This document shows positions 8,586 through 20,986 of a stretch of DNA of 64,000 bases, piece after piece. This DNA is from Saccharopolyspora rosea. Its GTDB lineage: Bacteria; Actinomycetota; Actinomycetes; Mycobacteriales; Pseudonocardiaceae. Location of the stretch: positions 5,518,001 to 5,582,000 of the forward strand of contig NZ_CP102826.1 in the NCBI RefSeq assembly GCF_025643595.1, in the 5' to 3' direction. A program made the translations under genes and the position numbers. The notes under the pieces were generated by a model. That model saw nothing but the letters and a program-made list of their open reading frames with translations. It searched no databases and was not told the origin of the DNA. How positions within the stretch are numbered: position 1 is the stretch's first letter; every line of letters begins with the position of its first letter.

Positions 8586-9032
8586 TCAGGACGCCCACGG
8601 CACCGACCGCCCCGGCGGGGCGGATTCGAGCCAGGACAGGAAACCGGTCAGCGCGTCGGAACCCATCGCGAGTTCGAGTTCCGGGCCGCGGCCGGTCAGG
8701 TCGAGCACGGTGGCCCCGGACGGCATGGCGTAGCTCTCCGCCAGGGACGGCGTGCGGCGCTGGGCGATCTCCACGTCACGCCGGTTGATCACCCAGTTCG
8801 GCCCGGAGCGCAGGCTCAGCGCCCGGTACCAGGCGAATTCCTCACCCCGGTAGTGCGCCACACCCAGGTGCCAGCCCCGGCCGCGCGCGTCCTTGGCGAC
8901 GCGCAGCGCCACGTCGATCCCACCGACCCGCAGATCGCGCAGCCGACGCCAGGCGAACACCACCACGACCAGGGCTGCCACGACGAGCGCCAGCCCAAGC
9001 AACGCTGCGAACCACACCACCGGGGAGCCCAT
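8586..9032 (-). CDS. DUF2550 membrane-anchored protein
   Basis: This 148-residue protein has one N-terminal membrane segment (residues 5-28) followed by a short positively charged stretch and a soluble domain (WHLGVAHYRGEEFAWYRALSL). This is the actinobacterial DUF2550 family, whose gene sits directly after atpC in mycobacteria and relatives. Its function is unknown. The ATG at 9032 lies 13 bp downstream of the atpC stop, so it is co-transcribed with the ATP synthase. Confidence 0.88.
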   Translation of the reverse strand: MGSPVVWFAALLGLALVVAALVVVVFAWRRLRDLRVGGIDVALRVAKDARGRGWHLGVAHYRGEEFAWYRALSLRSGPNWVINRRDVEIAQRRTPSLAESYAMPSGATVLDLTGRGPELELAMGSDALTGFLSWLESAPPGRSVPWAS

Positions 9033-9045
9033 GCGGCGACCCGGT

Positions 9046-9411
9046 TCAGGCCGTCTGCCCGGCCGCCCGCAGTCGACTGGTAGCCCGTGCTCGGGCCTCT
9101 TCGTCAGCGCTCTTGACGTCCTGGCGCGCCTGCGCCACGTCGATCTCCTCGGCCAGCTCGGCGGACTCCGCGAGCACGCTCACGCCCTCGTTGGTGACCG
9201 AGAGGAACCCGCCGTGCACCGCGGCCGTCACCGTCTCCTTGTCCGGCGTGGTGATCTTGACGACGCCACCCTCGATCAGCTCGCCGAGCAACGGCTCGTG
9301 CCCCGGCAGGACACCGATCTCGCCCTCGGTGGTCTGGGCCACCAGCGCGGTCGCTTCCCCGGACCACAGGCGGCGCTCGACAGCGACCAGTTGGACGGAC
9401 ATGTTGGCCAC
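9046..9411 (-). CDS. atpC: F1Fo ATP synthase subunit epsilon
   Basis: The epsilon subunit is part of the central stalk and can inhibit ATP hydrolysis. The 121-residue protein has the N-terminal beta-sandwich ([35 protein letters not shown]) and a C-terminal helix beginning [17 protein letters not shown]. The GTG at 9411 follows AGGAG with a 7-base gap. It lies 122 bp after the atpD stop, the largest gap in the operon. Confidence 0.96.
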   Translation of the reverse strand: MANMSVQLVAVERRLWSGEATALVAQTTEGEIGVLPGHEPLLGELIEGGVVKITTPDKETVTAAVHGGFLSVTNEGVSVLAESAELAEEIDVAQARQDVKSADEEARARATSRLRAAGQTA

Positions 9412-9533
9412 GCGCGTCTCCTTTGTCGGGTGTGTGCCCGCAGTCTAACCGGTGTGCGACCCCGGCCGGGCGGGTGGTTGCTGCTGGCAAAAGGGCCGGG
9501 GCCCACCCGGACCCCGACCCCGCTGCCGTCCGC

Positions 9534-11895
<2,362 letters not shown>

Positions 11896-11906
11896 GGCCT
11901 ATCCGG

Positions 11907-13553
11907 TCACTTCTTCGGGGCGGGGCGGTTGACCTTGACGGTCTCCTGCCCCACCTCGTCGGCCGCCAGCGCCTCGGCGTCGGGCTCCTCCGGCGCCGCG
12001 GAGGTGCCTTCGCTGGTGGTGAACTGCTTCTTGTAGTCCTCCACCGCGTCCACGACCGCCTTCTCGCCGTCCTCGGACAGCTTGCCGGTCTCCACGATGT
12101 CCTTCAGGACCGTCTCGTGGGTGCGGCGCAGGTGCGCCAGGAACTCGGACTCGAACCGGCGGACGTCACCGACCGGAACGGAGTCCAGGTGGCCCTTGGT
12201 GCCGATGAAGAGGGAGACGACCTCCTCCTCGACCGGCAGCGGCTCACCCTGGCCCTGCTTGAGCACCTCCATCAGGCGCGCACCGCGGTCCAGCTGCGCC
12301 TTCGAGGCGGCGTCCAGGTCGGAGGCGAACGCGGAGAACGCCTCCAGCTCCCGGTACTGGGCCAGGTCCAGGCGCAGCGAACCGGTGACCGACTTCATCG
12401 CCTTGATCTGCGCGGAACCACCGACTCGGGACACCGAGATACCGACGTCGATGGCCGGGCGCTGACCGGCGTTGAACAGGTCGGACTGCAGGAAGCACTG
12501 GCCGTCGGTGATGGAGATGACGTTGGTCGGGATGTAGGCCGACACGTCGTTGGCCTTGGTCTCGATGATCGGCAGACCCGTCATCGACCCGGCGCCCATC
12601 TCGTCGGACAGCTTCGCGCAGCGCTCCAGCAGCCGCGAGTGCAGGTAGAACACGTCGCCCGGGTACGCCTCGCGCCCCGGCGGACGACGCAGCAGCAGGG
12701 AGATCGCGCGGTACGCCTCGGCCTGCTTGGTCAGGTCGTCGAAGATGATCAGGACGTGCTTGCCCTGGTACATCCAGTGCTGGCCGATCGCCGAACCAGC
12801 GTAGGGGGCCAGCCACTTCAGACCCGGCGAGTCGGAGGCCGGCGCGGCGACGATGGTGGTGTACTCCATCGCCCCGGCTTCCTCCAGGGACCGCTTCACA
12901 CCCGCGATCGTGGAGCCCTTCTGGCCGACCGCGACGTAGATGCAGCGGACCTGCTTGTCGGGGTCGCCGGACTCCCAGTTGCTCTTCTGGTTGATGATCG
13001 TGTCGACCGCGACCGTGGTCTTGCCGGTCTTGCGGTCGCCGATGATCAGCTGCCGCTGGCCGCGCCCGATCGGGGTCATCGAGTCGATGGCCTTGATGCC
13101 GGTCTGCAGCGGCTCGTGCACGCCCTTGCGCTGCACGACCGTGGCGGCCTGCAGCTCCATGGCGCGGTTGTCCTCGGCGACGATGTCACCGAGGCCGTCG
13201 ACGGGCTCACCCAGCGGGTTGACCACGCGGCCGAGGAAGCCGTCGCCGACCGGCACGGACAGCACCTTGCCGGTCCGGCGGACCTCCTGGCCCTCCTCGA
13301 TCTTCTCGGATTCGCCCAGGATGACGGCACCGATCTCCTGGCTCTCCAGGTTCATCGCGACGCCGTAGATGCCGCCCGGGAACTCCAGCAGCTCCTCGGT
13401 CATGACCGAAGGCAGGCCCTCGACATGGGCGATGCCGTCACCGGTATCGGTGACGACCCCGACCTCCTCGCGGCTGACCTCCGGGGAGTAGCTGGAGACG
13501 TACTTCTCGATCGCACTGCGGATCTCGTCCGACGAGATCGTCAGCTCCGCCAT
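11907..13553 (-). CDS. atpA: F1Fo ATP synthase subunit alpha
   Basis: The regulatory nucleotide-binding alpha subunit has 548 residues. Its P-loop is [13 protein letters not shown] (about residue 173) and it contains the conserved [20 protein letters not shown] segment. The C-terminal tail after residue 510 ([20 protein letters not shown]) is an acidic extension like that of other actinobacterial alpha subunits. ATG 13553 is the start; the gap from atpH is 50 bp. Confidence 0.98.
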   Translation of the reverse strand: MAELTISSDEIRSAIEKYVSSYSPEVSREEVGVVTDTGDGIAHVEGLPSVMTEELLEFPGGIYGVAMNLESQEIGAVILGESEKIEEGQEVRRTGKVLSVPVGDGFLGRVVNPLGEPVDGLGDIVAEDNRAMELQAATVVQRKGVHEPLQTGIKAIDSMTPIGRGQRQLIIGDRKTGKTTVAVDTIINQKSNWESGDPDKQVRCIYVAVGQKGSTIAGVKRSLEEAGAMEYTTIVAAPASDSPGLKWLAPYAGSAIGQHWMYQGKHVLIIFDDLTKQAEAYRAISLLLRRPPGREAYPGDVFYLHSRLLERCAKLSDEMGAGSMTGLPIIETKANDVSAYIPTNVISITDGQCFLQSDLFNAGQRPAIDVGISVSRVGGSAQIKAMKSVTGSLRLDLAQYRELEAFSAFASDLDAASKAQLDRGARLMEVLKQGQGEPLPVEEEVVSLFIGTKGHLDSVPVGDVRRFESEFLAHLRRTHETVLKDIVETGKLSEDGEKAVVDAVEDYKKQFTTSEGTSAAPEEPDAEALAADEVGQETVKVNRPAPKK

Positions 13554-13603
13554 GTCTCGTTCCTGCCCTCGGTTCGTTCTTGGAAGGGAGTTGGTATCGG
13601 CGC

Positions 13604-14434
13604 TCAGTCGGCGAGATCGCGCCGCAGGGAGTCCAGCCGACCCTTGATGCTGCCGTCGATGACCTCGTCACCGACCCGGATCAGCAGTCCGCCGCCCACC
13701 TCGGGATCGATCTCCAGGTGCAGGGCGATCGGCCGCGCGTAGATCCGCTGCAGGGTGCGCGCGAGCCGCTGCTGCTGCTCCTCGCCGAGCGGTGTGGCCG
13801 AGCGGACGTGCGCCACCGAGCGCTCCCGCCGCCTGGCCGACAGCTCGGCCAGCTCCTCCAGACCCTCGCTGACCCGCCTGCCGTGCGGCTGCGCGACGAG
13901 CTGGCGCACCAGGCTCAGGGTCACCGGCTCGACCTTGCCGGAGACGAGCTGGTCGACGACCGCGTACTTGCCTTCCACGTCCGCGGTCGGATCGGACAGC
14001 AGCCGCTCCAGGTCCACCTGCGACCCGATGATGCGGCCCAGCCGGAACAGCTCGTCCTCGACGGCGTCGAGCCGCCCGGCCCGTTCGGCCTGCACCAGCA
14101 GCGCGGTGCGGGCCATCCGTTCCAGGCCGCTGACCAGGTCCCGGGGGCTGGACCAGCGGGCCCGCACCGCCTCCACGACCACCGGCAGCGCCCGCGGACC
14201 GAGCCGGTCCGCCAGCAGCCCGCGGGCCAGGTCCTCCCTGGACCGCGGGTCGGTGGAGGCGTCGGCGAGCGCTCGGCGCAGCGTGGACTCGCGCCCCAGC
14301 AGGGCGGCCACGCCGAACAGCTCGTCGGCGAGCCCGGTGATCTCCGCGGCCTGGGCCCCGTCGGTGGCCTGCAGCAGCTGCAGCTCGGTGGCTGCCAGTG
14401 CGTCGCGGCTCGCGGCGTTCACGAGGGTGCTCAA
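13604..14434 (-). CDS. atpH: F1Fo ATP synthase subunit delta
   Basis: The delta subunit links F1 to the peripheral stalk. The 276-residue protein is longer than the roughly 180-residue proteobacterial form but normal for actinobacteria, whose delta often carries extra helical length. The C-terminal OSCP signature reads [33 protein letters not shown]. The start is a TTG at 14434 (translated [13 protein letters not shown]). It lies 21 bp after the atpF stop. Confidence 0.95.
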   Translation of the reverse strand: MSTLVNAASRDALAATELQLLQATDGAQAAEITGLADELFGVAALLGRESTLRRALADASTDPRSREDLARGLLADRLGPRALPVVVEAVRARWSSPRDLVSGLERMARTALLVQAERAGRLDAVEDELFRLGRIIGSQVDLERLLSDPTADVEGKYAVVDQLVSGKVEPVTLSLVRQLVAQPHGRRVSEGLEELAELSARRRERSVAHVRSATPLGEEQQQRLARTLQRIYARPIALHLEIDPEVGGGLLIRVGDEVIDGSIKGRLDSLRRDLAD

Positions 14435-14455
14435 CTCTCAGCGCCTTTCACTCGA

Positions 14456-15013
14456 TCAGGACCTGGCCGATTCCGACGCCGGGGCCGCCGTGGCTTCCAG
14501 TTCGTCGAGGAACCGGTCGACGGTGCCGCGACGACGGGCCTCGTCCTCCAGGGACTCGCCGACCACCCGGCTGGCCAGGTCGACCGCGTGCCGACCGAGG
14601 TCGGCGCGCAGCTCGGCGACGATCTGCGCCCGCTGGGCCGCCAGCTGGGACTGGCCCTGGCTGACGATCCGCTCGGACTCGGCCTGCGCCTGGGCGCGCA
14701 TCTCCTCCAGGATCTGCTGCCCCTCGGCGCGGGCGTCGTCGCGGATGCGGGCGGCCTCGGCACGGGCCTCGGCCAGTTGCGCCTTGTACTGCTCCAGCGT
14801 CCGCTGGGCCTCGGCCTGAGCCGCCTCGGCCTTGGCGATGCCGCCCTCGATCCGCTCGCTGCGCTCCGCGTAGACCTTCTCGAAGCGCGGGACCGCGAAC
14901 TTCCAGAGCACGAACAGCAGCAGCAGGAAGGCGATCAGACCGACGATGATCTCCGCCGGGTTCGGGACGATCGGGTTCTCCGATGCCGCCAACAGCATCT
15001 GCGTCTTCACCAC
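14456..15013 (-). CDS. atpF: F1Fo ATP synthase subunit b
   Basis: This 185-residue peripheral stalk subunit has one N-terminal membrane segment (about residues 22-40: [20 protein letters not shown]) followed by a long charged, Ala/Glu/Arg-rich helix that forms the dimeric coiled coil ([24 protein letters not shown]). The GTG at 15013 opens MVKTQMLLA. The gap from atpE is 27 bp. Confidence 0.95.
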   Translation of the reverse strand: MVKTQMLLAASENPIVPNPAEIIVGLIAFLLLLFVLWKFAVPRFEKVYAERSERIEGGIAKAEAAQAEAQRTLEQYKAQLAEARAEAARIRDDARAEGQQILEEMRAQAQAESERIVSQGQSQLAAQRAQIVAELRADLGRHAVDLASRVVGESLEDEARRRGTVDRFLDELEATAAPASESARS

Positions 15014-15040
15014 AACGTCTCCCTACGCGTTGGGCCGATA

Positions 15041-15298
15041 TCAGGCGGCGGACGCGATGAAGTAGACGACCAGACCGATCAGCGCCAGCACCTCGACCAG
15101 AACGAAGGAGATCCAGGCGATGCCCTGCAGCTGGCCCTGGGCCTCCGGCTGGCGCGCGGTGCCGTTGATGACCGCGGCCCAGATCAGGCCGACGCCGACA
15201 CCCGGGCCGATGGCGCCCAGGCCGTAGCCGATCGCGGCAAGACCGGGGTTGATGTTGCCCGCGGCTTCGGCGGCCTGCGCAAGAACGATGTTGCTCAC
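15041..15298 (-). CDS. atpE: F1Fo ATP synthase subunit c
   Basis: The c-ring subunit has two hydrophobic helices joined by a polar loop (RQPEAQGQL). The essential carboxylate Glu lies in helix 2, in [19 protein letters not shown]. The GTG at 15298 ([12 protein letters not shown], 85 residues) is preferred because AAAGG lies 8 bases upstream; the in-frame GTG at 15304 has only 2 bases of spacing. Confidence 0.95.
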   Translation of the reverse strand: MSNIVLAQAAEAAGNINPGLAAIGYGLGAIGPGVGVGLIWAAVINGTARQPEAQGQLQGIAWISFVLVEVLALIGLVVYFIASAA

Positions 15299-15356
15299 TT
15301 TCACTACCTTTCACTCGGTCCGCATTCTGCGCGGATCGGAGGTCTTGGTCTTTCTC

Positions 15357-16136
15357 TCAGTGCTCCTCGGCCAGCGCTGCACCGATGAAGTTGGCGGTCA
15401 GCAGCGCGAAGATGTAGGCCTGCAGCACCTGGATCAAGGCTTCGACGAACGTCAAGGCAATGGCGAAGGCGACCGAGACGACCGAGATCGGCTTGAACGC
15501 CGTGCTCGCCTCCATGAGCAGGTACTCCCCGCCCATCGTGAACACCAGCAGGATCAGGTGCCCCGCGAACATCGCGGCGAACACCCGGATCGCCAGTGCG
15601 ACCGGCTGCGCGACGAACTTCTGGAAGAACTCGATCGGCGCGAGCAGGACGTAGATCGGCTTCGGCACGCCGGGCGGGAACATGACGTGCTTGAAGTACC
15701 CGAAGAAGCCGTGCCGCCGGAAGCCGACGGTGTGGATCACCACGTACGCCACGAGGAACAACGCGATCGGGAAGCCGATCCGCGACATCGTGGGGAACTG
15801 GATGAACGGGATCACGCCGAAGATGTTGTTCACCAGGATGAAGGTGAACATGGCGAAGATCAGCGGCACGAAGGGGCGGAACTCCTGGGCCCCGATCTGC
15901 TCGCGCGCGATCTTGTTCCGGCTGAACTCGTACAGGTACTCCGCCACGAACTGGCCCTTCCCCGGGACCAGCTTCATCTTGCGAGTCGCGATCACGAAGT
16001 ACGCGGCAACGATGACGGCCGACAGCACGACGAGCACCATCGGCTTGGTGACTCCGCCGAAGATGGGCGGGAAAACAAAGCTATCGGCACCGGGCGGTTG
16101 GAACGTGCCGCCTTCAGCCAGCATCAGCGCGCCCAA
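15357..16136 (-). CDS. atpB: F1Fo ATP synthase subunit a
   Basis: Subunit a forms the proton half-channels next to the c-ring. It has five or six hydrophobic segments and the conserved essential Arg in VALAIRVFAAMFAGHLI (helix 4), with the later EALIQVLQAYIFALLT helix. The TTG at 16136 is chosen (MGALMLAEGG, 259 residues) because AAGGAG precedes it and the length matches the family. An in-frame GTG at 16199 would add 21 residues without a clear ribosome site. Confidence 0.9.
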   Translation of the reverse strand: MGALMLAEGGTFQPPGADSFVFPPIFGGVTKPMVLVVLSAVIVAAYFVIATRKMKLVPGKGQFVAEYLYEFSRNKIAREQIGAQEFRPFVPLIFAMFTFILVNNIFGVIPFIQFPTMSRIGFPIALFLVAYVVIHTVGFRRHGFFGYFKHVMFPPGVPKPIYVLLAPIEFFQKFVAQPVALAIRVFAAMFAGHLILLVFTMGGEYLLMEASTAFKPISVVSVAFAIALTFVEALIQVLQAYIFALLTANFIGAALAEEH

Positions 16137-16389
16137 CTGGGCTCCTTCCGGTTCTCCCGGCCGACTTAACTCCACCGGGGGAATCGTCACGTTTTGCACT
16201 TAACGTACCCGATACGTGATCTGGCACGCGGAGGGGCCCTCCCCGCGGCCCGGGCCGGGAGTTCCGAAGATCCCGTTTGCCCAGCGCTCGTGCGGAGAAG
16301 GCGGAAGTTACGGCTGGACCATACCAGCGGGTAAACCTAACCCCCGAAGGCTGGTCCACTTGATTTCGGACACACCCGACAGAGTGACA

Positions 16390-16860
16390 TCAACTGCCCG
16401 GGACCACGGTGGGGATACGGGTCTTCTTGAACGCCACCACCTCGGCGCCCGCCCAGACGAGCACGGTGGCGAGCATGGTGAACGCCAGCGACTCGCGGTG
16501 GATCGCCGCGATCCCGCCCAGCAGGGTCATCACCACGAGCAGCACCAGCATCTTGCCGACGTAGCCGCCCAACGCGGCGACCATGACGAACGCCGGGTTC
16601 ATCCCCCCGGTGGTCCGCATCAGCCACAGCGTCACCAGCGACGACGCGAACGCCACCGCGCCGCCGATCAGCGCCCCGACCAGGCCGGTCATCCCGACCA
16701 CCAGGGTCGCCACGACCACGCCGAGCACGACGGTCGCCGCGGCGGGCCACACCGCGGTGCGGAACATGGCGCGCGCCAGCCGGCGGACCGTTTCGGCGTG
16801 CGGGTTCACCGGTTCCTCGGCGGCCGCGCCGCCCTGGGGCTGCTCGGTTGCTTCGCTCAT
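16390..16860 (-). CDS. atpI: ATP synthase subunit I-like membrane protein
   Basis: This 156-residue protein has a polar N-terminus and four hydrophobic segments, from FRTAVWPAAATVVLGVVVAT to LAFTMLATVLVWAGAEVVAF. Position and topology match the AtpI-type protein encoded just upstream of atpB in actinobacteria, thought to help c-ring assembly or cation uptake. The ATG at 16860 shares one base with the stop codon of the upstream glycosyltransferase gene (TGATG), which implies coupling. The 253-bp space before atpB may hold the promoter of the main atp operon. Confidence 0.85.
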   Translation of the reverse strand: MSEATEQPQGGAAAEEPVNPHAETVRRLARAMFRTAVWPAAATVVLGVVVATLVVGMTGLVGALIGGAVAFASSLVTLWLMRTTGGMNPAFVMVAALGGYVGKMLVLLVVMTLLGGIAAIHRESLAFTMLATVLVWAGAEVVAFKKTRIPTVVPGS

Positions 16861-18029
16861 CACGTCTCTCGATCGGCTCGGGTCCGCATGCGCGGTATCA
16901 GCGAAATGATAGCCGCCACCAGCACCCCCAAGCCCACGACCCAGGCCACCACGACCGCGTTGAACAGGGTCAACGACACCGCGCCGAACGCGATGACCGC
17001 GGCCCACAGGTAGATGAGCAGCACCGCACGACGCTGCGAATGGCCGATCTCCAACAGCCGGTGGTGCAGGTGCATCTTGTCCGCGTGGAACGGGCTCTTG
17101 CCCGCCCGGGTGCGGCGCACCACAGCCATGATCAGGTCCAGCAGCGGGACGAACAGCACCGCCGCGACCACCAGCAGCGGCGACAGCAGCGCGATCGTGT
17201 CGGTCGGGTTCGGCCCGGTGTAGTCCATCTTGCCGGACGCGCTGGTGCTCGCGGACGCCAGCATCAGACCGATCAGCATCGATCCGGAGTCGCCCATGAA
17301 GATCCGCGCCGGCTGGAAGTTGTGCGGCAGGAAGCCCAGGCACGCCCCGGCGATGGTGGCCGCGATCAGCGCAGGCGGGTAGGCGGTCACGTCACCGTCG
17401 TGCCGGTCCAGCAACCCCAGGCAGAACAGGCAGGTGGCGCTGGCCGCGATGAGACCGATCCCGGAGGCCAGCCCGTCCAGCCCGTCGACGAAGTTCATCG
17501 CGTTGACCATCGCCACGATGAGCAGCACGGTCAGCAGCTGCCCCTGGTTGCTGCCCAGCACCATCAGCGTGCCGACCTTGCCGTCGGTGCCGCCCCACGG
17601 CACCCAGAACATGAACCACTGCACGCCGAACAGGACCATGATCCCGGCCGCGGTCACCTGCCCGGCGAGCTTGGTCAACGAGTCCATCTCGAACCGGTCG
17701 TCCAGCGCCCCGACCACCACGATGAGCCCGCCCGCGACGACCACCGCGCGCGCGTCGTTGGAGTAGTCGAACCCGCGCGACAACGCCGGCAGGTTCTTCG
17801 CCAGGAACATGGCGGCCAGCACCCCGCCGTACATCGCCACGCCGCCCATCCGCGGGATCGGCGCCACGTGCACGTCCCGGCGCCGCGGGTAGGCGACCGC
17901 GCCCACCCTGATCGCCACCAGCCGGATCAGACCGGTCAGCAGGAACGTCACCGCCGCGGCGGTGAACAGGACGAGCAGGTATTCCCGAGCGGGAAGACCC
18001 GCGGGGGCCCAGGAGGGTGTGTCGTCCAT
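16860..18029 (-). CDS. wecA: Undecaprenyl-phosphate GlcNAc-1-phosphate transferase (WecA/MraY family)
   Basis: This integral membrane enzyme moves GlcNAc-1-phosphate from UDP-GlcNAc to decaprenyl phosphate, the first lipid-linked step in arabinogalactan linker synthesis in mycobacteria and relatives. The 389-residue protein has about 11 membrane segments and the family motifs NAMNFVDGLDGLA (about residue 175), FMGDSGSM (about 250) and the cytosolic HLHHRLLEIG (about 325). The start is ATG 18029. It lies upstream of atpI with a 1-base overlap, the arrangement seen around mycobacterial atp loci. Confidence 0.92.
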   Translation of the reverse strand: MDDTPSWAPAGLPAREYLLVLFTAAAVTFLLTGLIRLVAIRVGAVAYPRRRDVHVAPIPRMGGVAMYGGVLAAMFLAKNLPALSRGFDYSNDARAVVVAGGLIVVVGALDDRFEMDSLTKLAGQVTAAGIMVLFGVQWFMFWVPWGGTDGKVGTLMVLGSNQGQLLTVLLIVAMVNAMNFVDGLDGLASGIGLIAASATCLFCLGLLDRHDGDVTAYPPALIAATIAGACLGFLPHNFQPARIFMGDSGSMLIGLMLASASTSASGKMDYTGPNPTDTIALLSPLLVVAAVLFVPLLDLIMAVVRRTRAGKSPFHADKMHLHHRLLEIGHSQRRAVLLIYLWAAVIAFGAVSLTLFNAVVVAWVVGLGVLVAAIISLIPRMRTRADRET

Positions 18030-18221
18030 GCCGGTGGGTCACCCCCGCGGAACTTCGGCCCGCGGGAAATCGCTGTCCAGCCCCCAGAACGGCGTGTTCA
18101 AGCTCGGCGCTCCTCGTCGCTGTCCACGTTGCGAATCCGACCACTAACGCTATCGACACGCGTCCCCCGGGAGTGTCCCGGGGCTCCGTTGCCGCCCCAC
18201 CGCCGACGGCGGGGCGGCAGC

Positions 18222-18261
18222 AAGGGAACTTCCCTGTCACATGTGGCAGAAAGGTTCCCTT
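18222..18261. repeat. Interspersed palindrome, copy 3 (imperfect)
   Basis: This 40-bp copy is centred on CACATGTG (18238-18245). The outer arms AAGGGAAC and GTTCCCTT are intact, but the middle of the arms (TTCCCTGT against GCAGAAAG) has several mismatches, suggesting an older or decaying copy. It lies with copy 4 in the 358-bp gap between wecA and the tsaC/sua5 gene, which otherwise shows no gene. Confidence 0.85.
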
Positions 18262-18312
18262 CATCCACACAGGACCCGCCGACCCGGGCCGAGGACGGCG
18301 CGGGCCGGTGGA

Positions 18313-18356
18313 GCAAGGGAACTTTCCTGTCAGATCTGACAGGAAGGTTCCCTTGC
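18313..18356. repeat. Interspersed palindrome, copy 4 with variant core CAGATCTG
   Basis: The arms GCAAGGGAACTTTCCTGTCA and TGACAGGAAGGTTCCCTTGC pair along the whole 44 bp except one T/G-type position. The centre is CAGATCTG rather than CACATGTG, so both halves changed together and the palindrome was preserved. It lies 52 bp downstream of copy 3. Confidence 0.9.
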
Positions 18357-18387
18357 CCCGCCCGGCCGACCGGCGGGGCGCACGGCC

Positions 18388-19038
18388 TCACGACGCGGGC
18401 TCGACCGGCACGCCGAGGACCTCGGAGAGCTCCTCGGCGGAGATCGCGCCGAGGCGCAGGACCCGCGGGGTGCCGCCGGTGAGGTCGACGATGGTCGAGG
18501 GCACCGGCTCGCCGGACGGGCCGCCGTCGAGGTAGACCGACACCGAGTCGCCGAGCTGGTCGCGCGCTTCGGCGGCGGTGGAGGCGGGCGGCTGCCCCGT
18601 GCGGTTGGCGCTGGAGACGGCCATCGGGCCGACCTCGCGGAGCAGGTCGAGGGCGACCGGGTGCAGTGGCATCCGCAGGTTGACGGTGCCCCGGGTGTTG
18701 CCGAGGTTCCAGGACAGCGATGGTGCCTGCGGCAGGATGATGGACAGCCCACCCGGCCAGAACGCCTCGATGAGCGCCCGCGCCTGCTGCGGCACGGACA
18801 TCACCAGACCATCCACTGTGGACCAGGAACCGACGAGGACGGGCACCGGCATGTCCGGTCCTCGCCCCTTGGCGGCCAGCAGCGCGGCCACCGCGTTGGA
18901 GTCGAAGGCGTCGGCGCCGATCCCGTAGACGGTGTCGGTGGGCAGCACGACGAGCCCACCGGCACGAACCGTGTTGGCCGCGGCGGCGAGACCGGACTCT
19001 CGGCCGTCCGGGCGACTGCAGTCGAAGACGGTGCTCAC
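18388..19038 (-). CDS. tsaC: L-threonylcarbamoyladenylate synthase (Sua5/YciO/YrdC family)
   Basis: This 216-residue enzyme makes threonylcarbamoyl-AMP from threonine, bicarbonate and ATP for t6A modification of ANN-decoding tRNAs. The YrdC domain covers nearly the whole protein: GGLVVLPTDTVYGIGADAF (about residue 28), the KGRGPDMPVPVLV segment and the SSANRTGQPP loop. There is no C-terminal Sua5 domain, so it is the short form. Start at GTG 19038. In actinobacteria the gene follows prmC closely; here an alpha/beta hydrolase gene lies between them on the opposite strand. Confidence 0.93.
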   Translation of the reverse strand: MSTVFDCSRPDGRESGLAAAANTVRAGGLVVLPTDTVYGIGADAFDSNAVAALLAAKGRGPDMPVPVLVGSWSTVDGLVMSVPQQARALIEAFWPGGLSIILPQAPSLSWNLGNTRGTVNLRMPLHPVALDLLREVGPMAVSSANRTGQPPASTAAEARDQLGDSVSVYLDGGPSGEPVPSTIVDLTGGTPRVLRLGAISAEELSEVLGVPVEPAS

Positions 19039-19196
19039 AACCCGATCCTGACACGCCCGGCCGAAACCCGTTCAGGTGGTGCACTGGATCACCATCGGGG
19101 AGCATTCCGCTCGGTAACGTCCGCCCGCTCGGGCAAGATCGGACAAGTGTGCCGGAGAACACGGCACGTGACGAACCGACGAACAAGAGGAGTGAC

Positions 19197-20063
19197 ATGA
19201 CCGCCCCGCCCGAGGGTGTCGAGGTCGAACACATCGAGTTCCCCGCCGGGAAGATCCGCTACCACCGGGCCGGGTCGTCCGGCCCCGCGATCGTCCTGCT
19301 GCACGGCGGTGGCCCGGACAACGCGATGCTGAGCTGGCGGCACGCCGTCGGGGTGCTCGCGGCCGACCACCGGGTGTTCGCCCCCGACCTGCCGGGCCAG
19401 GGCGGCAGCATGCCGTGGCGCGGCAAGGCCAACCAACGCACCTTCGAGGAGGTGCTGCGCTGGCTGCTCGACGCGTGGCGGGTGCCGGACGCGGCCCTGG
19501 TGGGGCTGTCGATGGGCGCGAGCATCGCCGCCGGATTCACGCTGCGGCACCCGCAGCGGGTGCGCGGGCTCGTGCTGGTCGACGCGCTCGGCGTGCAGCC
19601 GAGGCTGCCGCACCACCTGGCCACCTACTGCGCGCTGCGGCTGCGGTTCCCCGGCCCGCTGGCGGCGAAGCTGCTGGCCAACCGCGCGATCGCCCGGAAG
19701 GTGCTGAACCGGTGGTTCTTCGCCGGTGACCAACCGGTGCCGGACCTGAACTCGGTGGTCGAGGAGGTCATCGCCGAGGCCCGCGCCCGCGGCTCGGTGT
19801 TCGCCGACTGGCACGGCGACGCCGTCGACCGGCGGTCGATGCGCATCAACCACCTGCCGCACCTCGGTCAGATCCGCTGCCCGACCACGCTGATCCACGG
19901 CGAGAAGGACGCGATCGTGCCGGTGGCCTCCGCGCACGACGCGGCCGCAGCGATCCCCGGTGCCACGCTGCGCACCATCGCCGGAGCCGGGCACTGGCCG
20001 AACCGGGAGAAGCCGAACGAATTCAACGCGCTGCTGCGGGAATTCGTCAACTCCCAGCACTGA
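19197..20063 (+). CDS. Alpha/beta-fold hydrolase
   Basis: This 288-residue hydrolase shows an oxyanion-hole strand [14 protein letters not shown] (about residue 34), the nucleophile elbow GLSMGAS (Ser near 105), an acid in [10 protein letters not shown] (about 233) and the catalytic His in [11 protein letters not shown] (about 266). The substrate is unknown; the sequence resembles hydrolases of the haloperoxidase and C-C-bond type. The ATG at 19197 follows AGAGGAG; an in-frame start at 19149 has no such site. It is the only plus-strand gene inserted in this housekeeping run, and its 3' end overlaps prmC by 17 bp tail to tail. Confidence 0.85.
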   Translation: MTAPPEGVEVEHIEFPAGKIRYHRAGSSGPAIVLLHGGGPDNAMLSWRHAVGVLAADHRVFAPDLPGQGGSMPWRGKANQRTFEEVLRWLLDAWRVPDAALVGLSMGASIAAGFTLRHPQRVRGLVLVDALGVQPRLPHHLATYCALRLRFPGPLAAKLLANRAIARKVLNRWFFAGDQPVPDLNSVVEEVIAEARARGSVFADWHGDAVDRRSMRINHLPHLGQIRCPTTLIHGEKDAIVPVASAHDAAAAIPGATLRTIAGAGHWPNREKPNEFNALLREFVNSQH

Positions 20064-20964
20064 CCGAAGTGGACGGGTCCGCTGTGGACCCGTCCGCGGG
20101 CTCCGTGCGCCGCGCGGTCGCGAAGCGGGGCCGCCCGGCCAGGTCGGTGTGGTCCCGCACGTCGCACAGCACCCGTCGCGCGGACAGCAGCGCGGGGACC
20201 GAGCCGCCGTGCGTGTCGTCGTGCTCGATGGCCACCCCGCCGCCGGGCCGCAGCAGCCGGGCCGCGCAGCCGATGACGTGGCGCACGACGTCCAGCCCGT
20301 CCCGCCCGCCGAACACCGCGTCGTGCGGGTCGTGCTCGCCGACCTCCGGAGGCACCGGCGTCCCCTCCGGCACGTACGGCGGATTGCACAACACCAGGTC
20401 GACCAGCCCCTCCAGCTCCATGAGCAGCATCGGGTCGGTGACGTCACCGGAGTACAGCCGGATCGGGTTGTCACCGGCCTCGGCCTGCCGGTCGGCGTTG
20501 CGCCGCGCCCACGTCAACGCGCCCGGGTCCTTCTCGACGGCGTGCACCTGCGCGTCCGGACGCGCGTTGGCCACGGCCAGCGCCAGCGCGCCCGAACCCG
20601 TGCACAGGTCGACGACCACGGGCCGCTCGACATCTTCGAGCGTCGCCAGGCCCCAGGCGAGCAGCAGTTCGGTCTCCGGGCGCGGCACGAAAACGCCGGG
20701 CCCCACCTCCAATGTCACGTCCCCCAGGGCCGCGTTGCCGGTGATGTGCTGCAACGGGATCCGCGCCGCGCGCTTGCGCACCAGCTCGTGCAGCGCCCGC
20801 ACCACCGGCGGGTCCACCAGCGGCACCATCATCAGCTTGGTGCGCTCGACGCCGAGCAGGTGCGCGGCGAGCAGTTCGGCGTCGGTGCGCGGGCTCGCCA
20901 CCCCGGCCGCGGACAGCATGCGTTCCGCTTCGAGAATGGCCAGCCGAAGGGGCTGTCGGATCAC
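20047..20964 (-). CDS. prmC: Peptide chain release factor N5-glutamine methyltransferase
   Basis: PrmC (HemK) methylates the glutamine of the GGQ motif in release factors RF1 and RF2 using S-adenosylmethionine. The 305-residue protein has an N-terminal helical domain, the Rossmann SAM-binding motif [16 protein letters not shown] (about residue 116) and the catalytic [12 protein letters not shown] (about 188). The C-terminal tail of some 30 residues is Thr/Ser/Pro-rich and overlaps the convergent hydrolase gene. GTG 20964 is the start. It lies immediately after prfA, which encodes its substrate. Confidence 0.93.
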   Translation of the reverse strand: MIRQPLRLAILEAERMLSAAGVASPRTDAELLAAHLLGVERTKLMMVPLVDPPVVRALHELVRKRAARIPLQHITGNAALGDVTLEVGPGVFVPRPETELLLAWGLATLEDVERPVVVDLCTGSGALALAVANARPDAQVHAVEKDPGALTWARRNADRQAEAGDNPIRLYSGDVTDPMLLMELEGLVDLVLCNPPYVPEGTPVPPEVGEHDPHDAVFGGRDGLDVVRHVIGCAARLLRPGGGVAIEHDDTHGGSVPALLSARRVLCDVRDHTDLAGRPRFATARRTEPADGSTADPSTSVSAGS

Positions 20965-20986
20965 GTTCGCCAGCTTAGAGCGCCGA

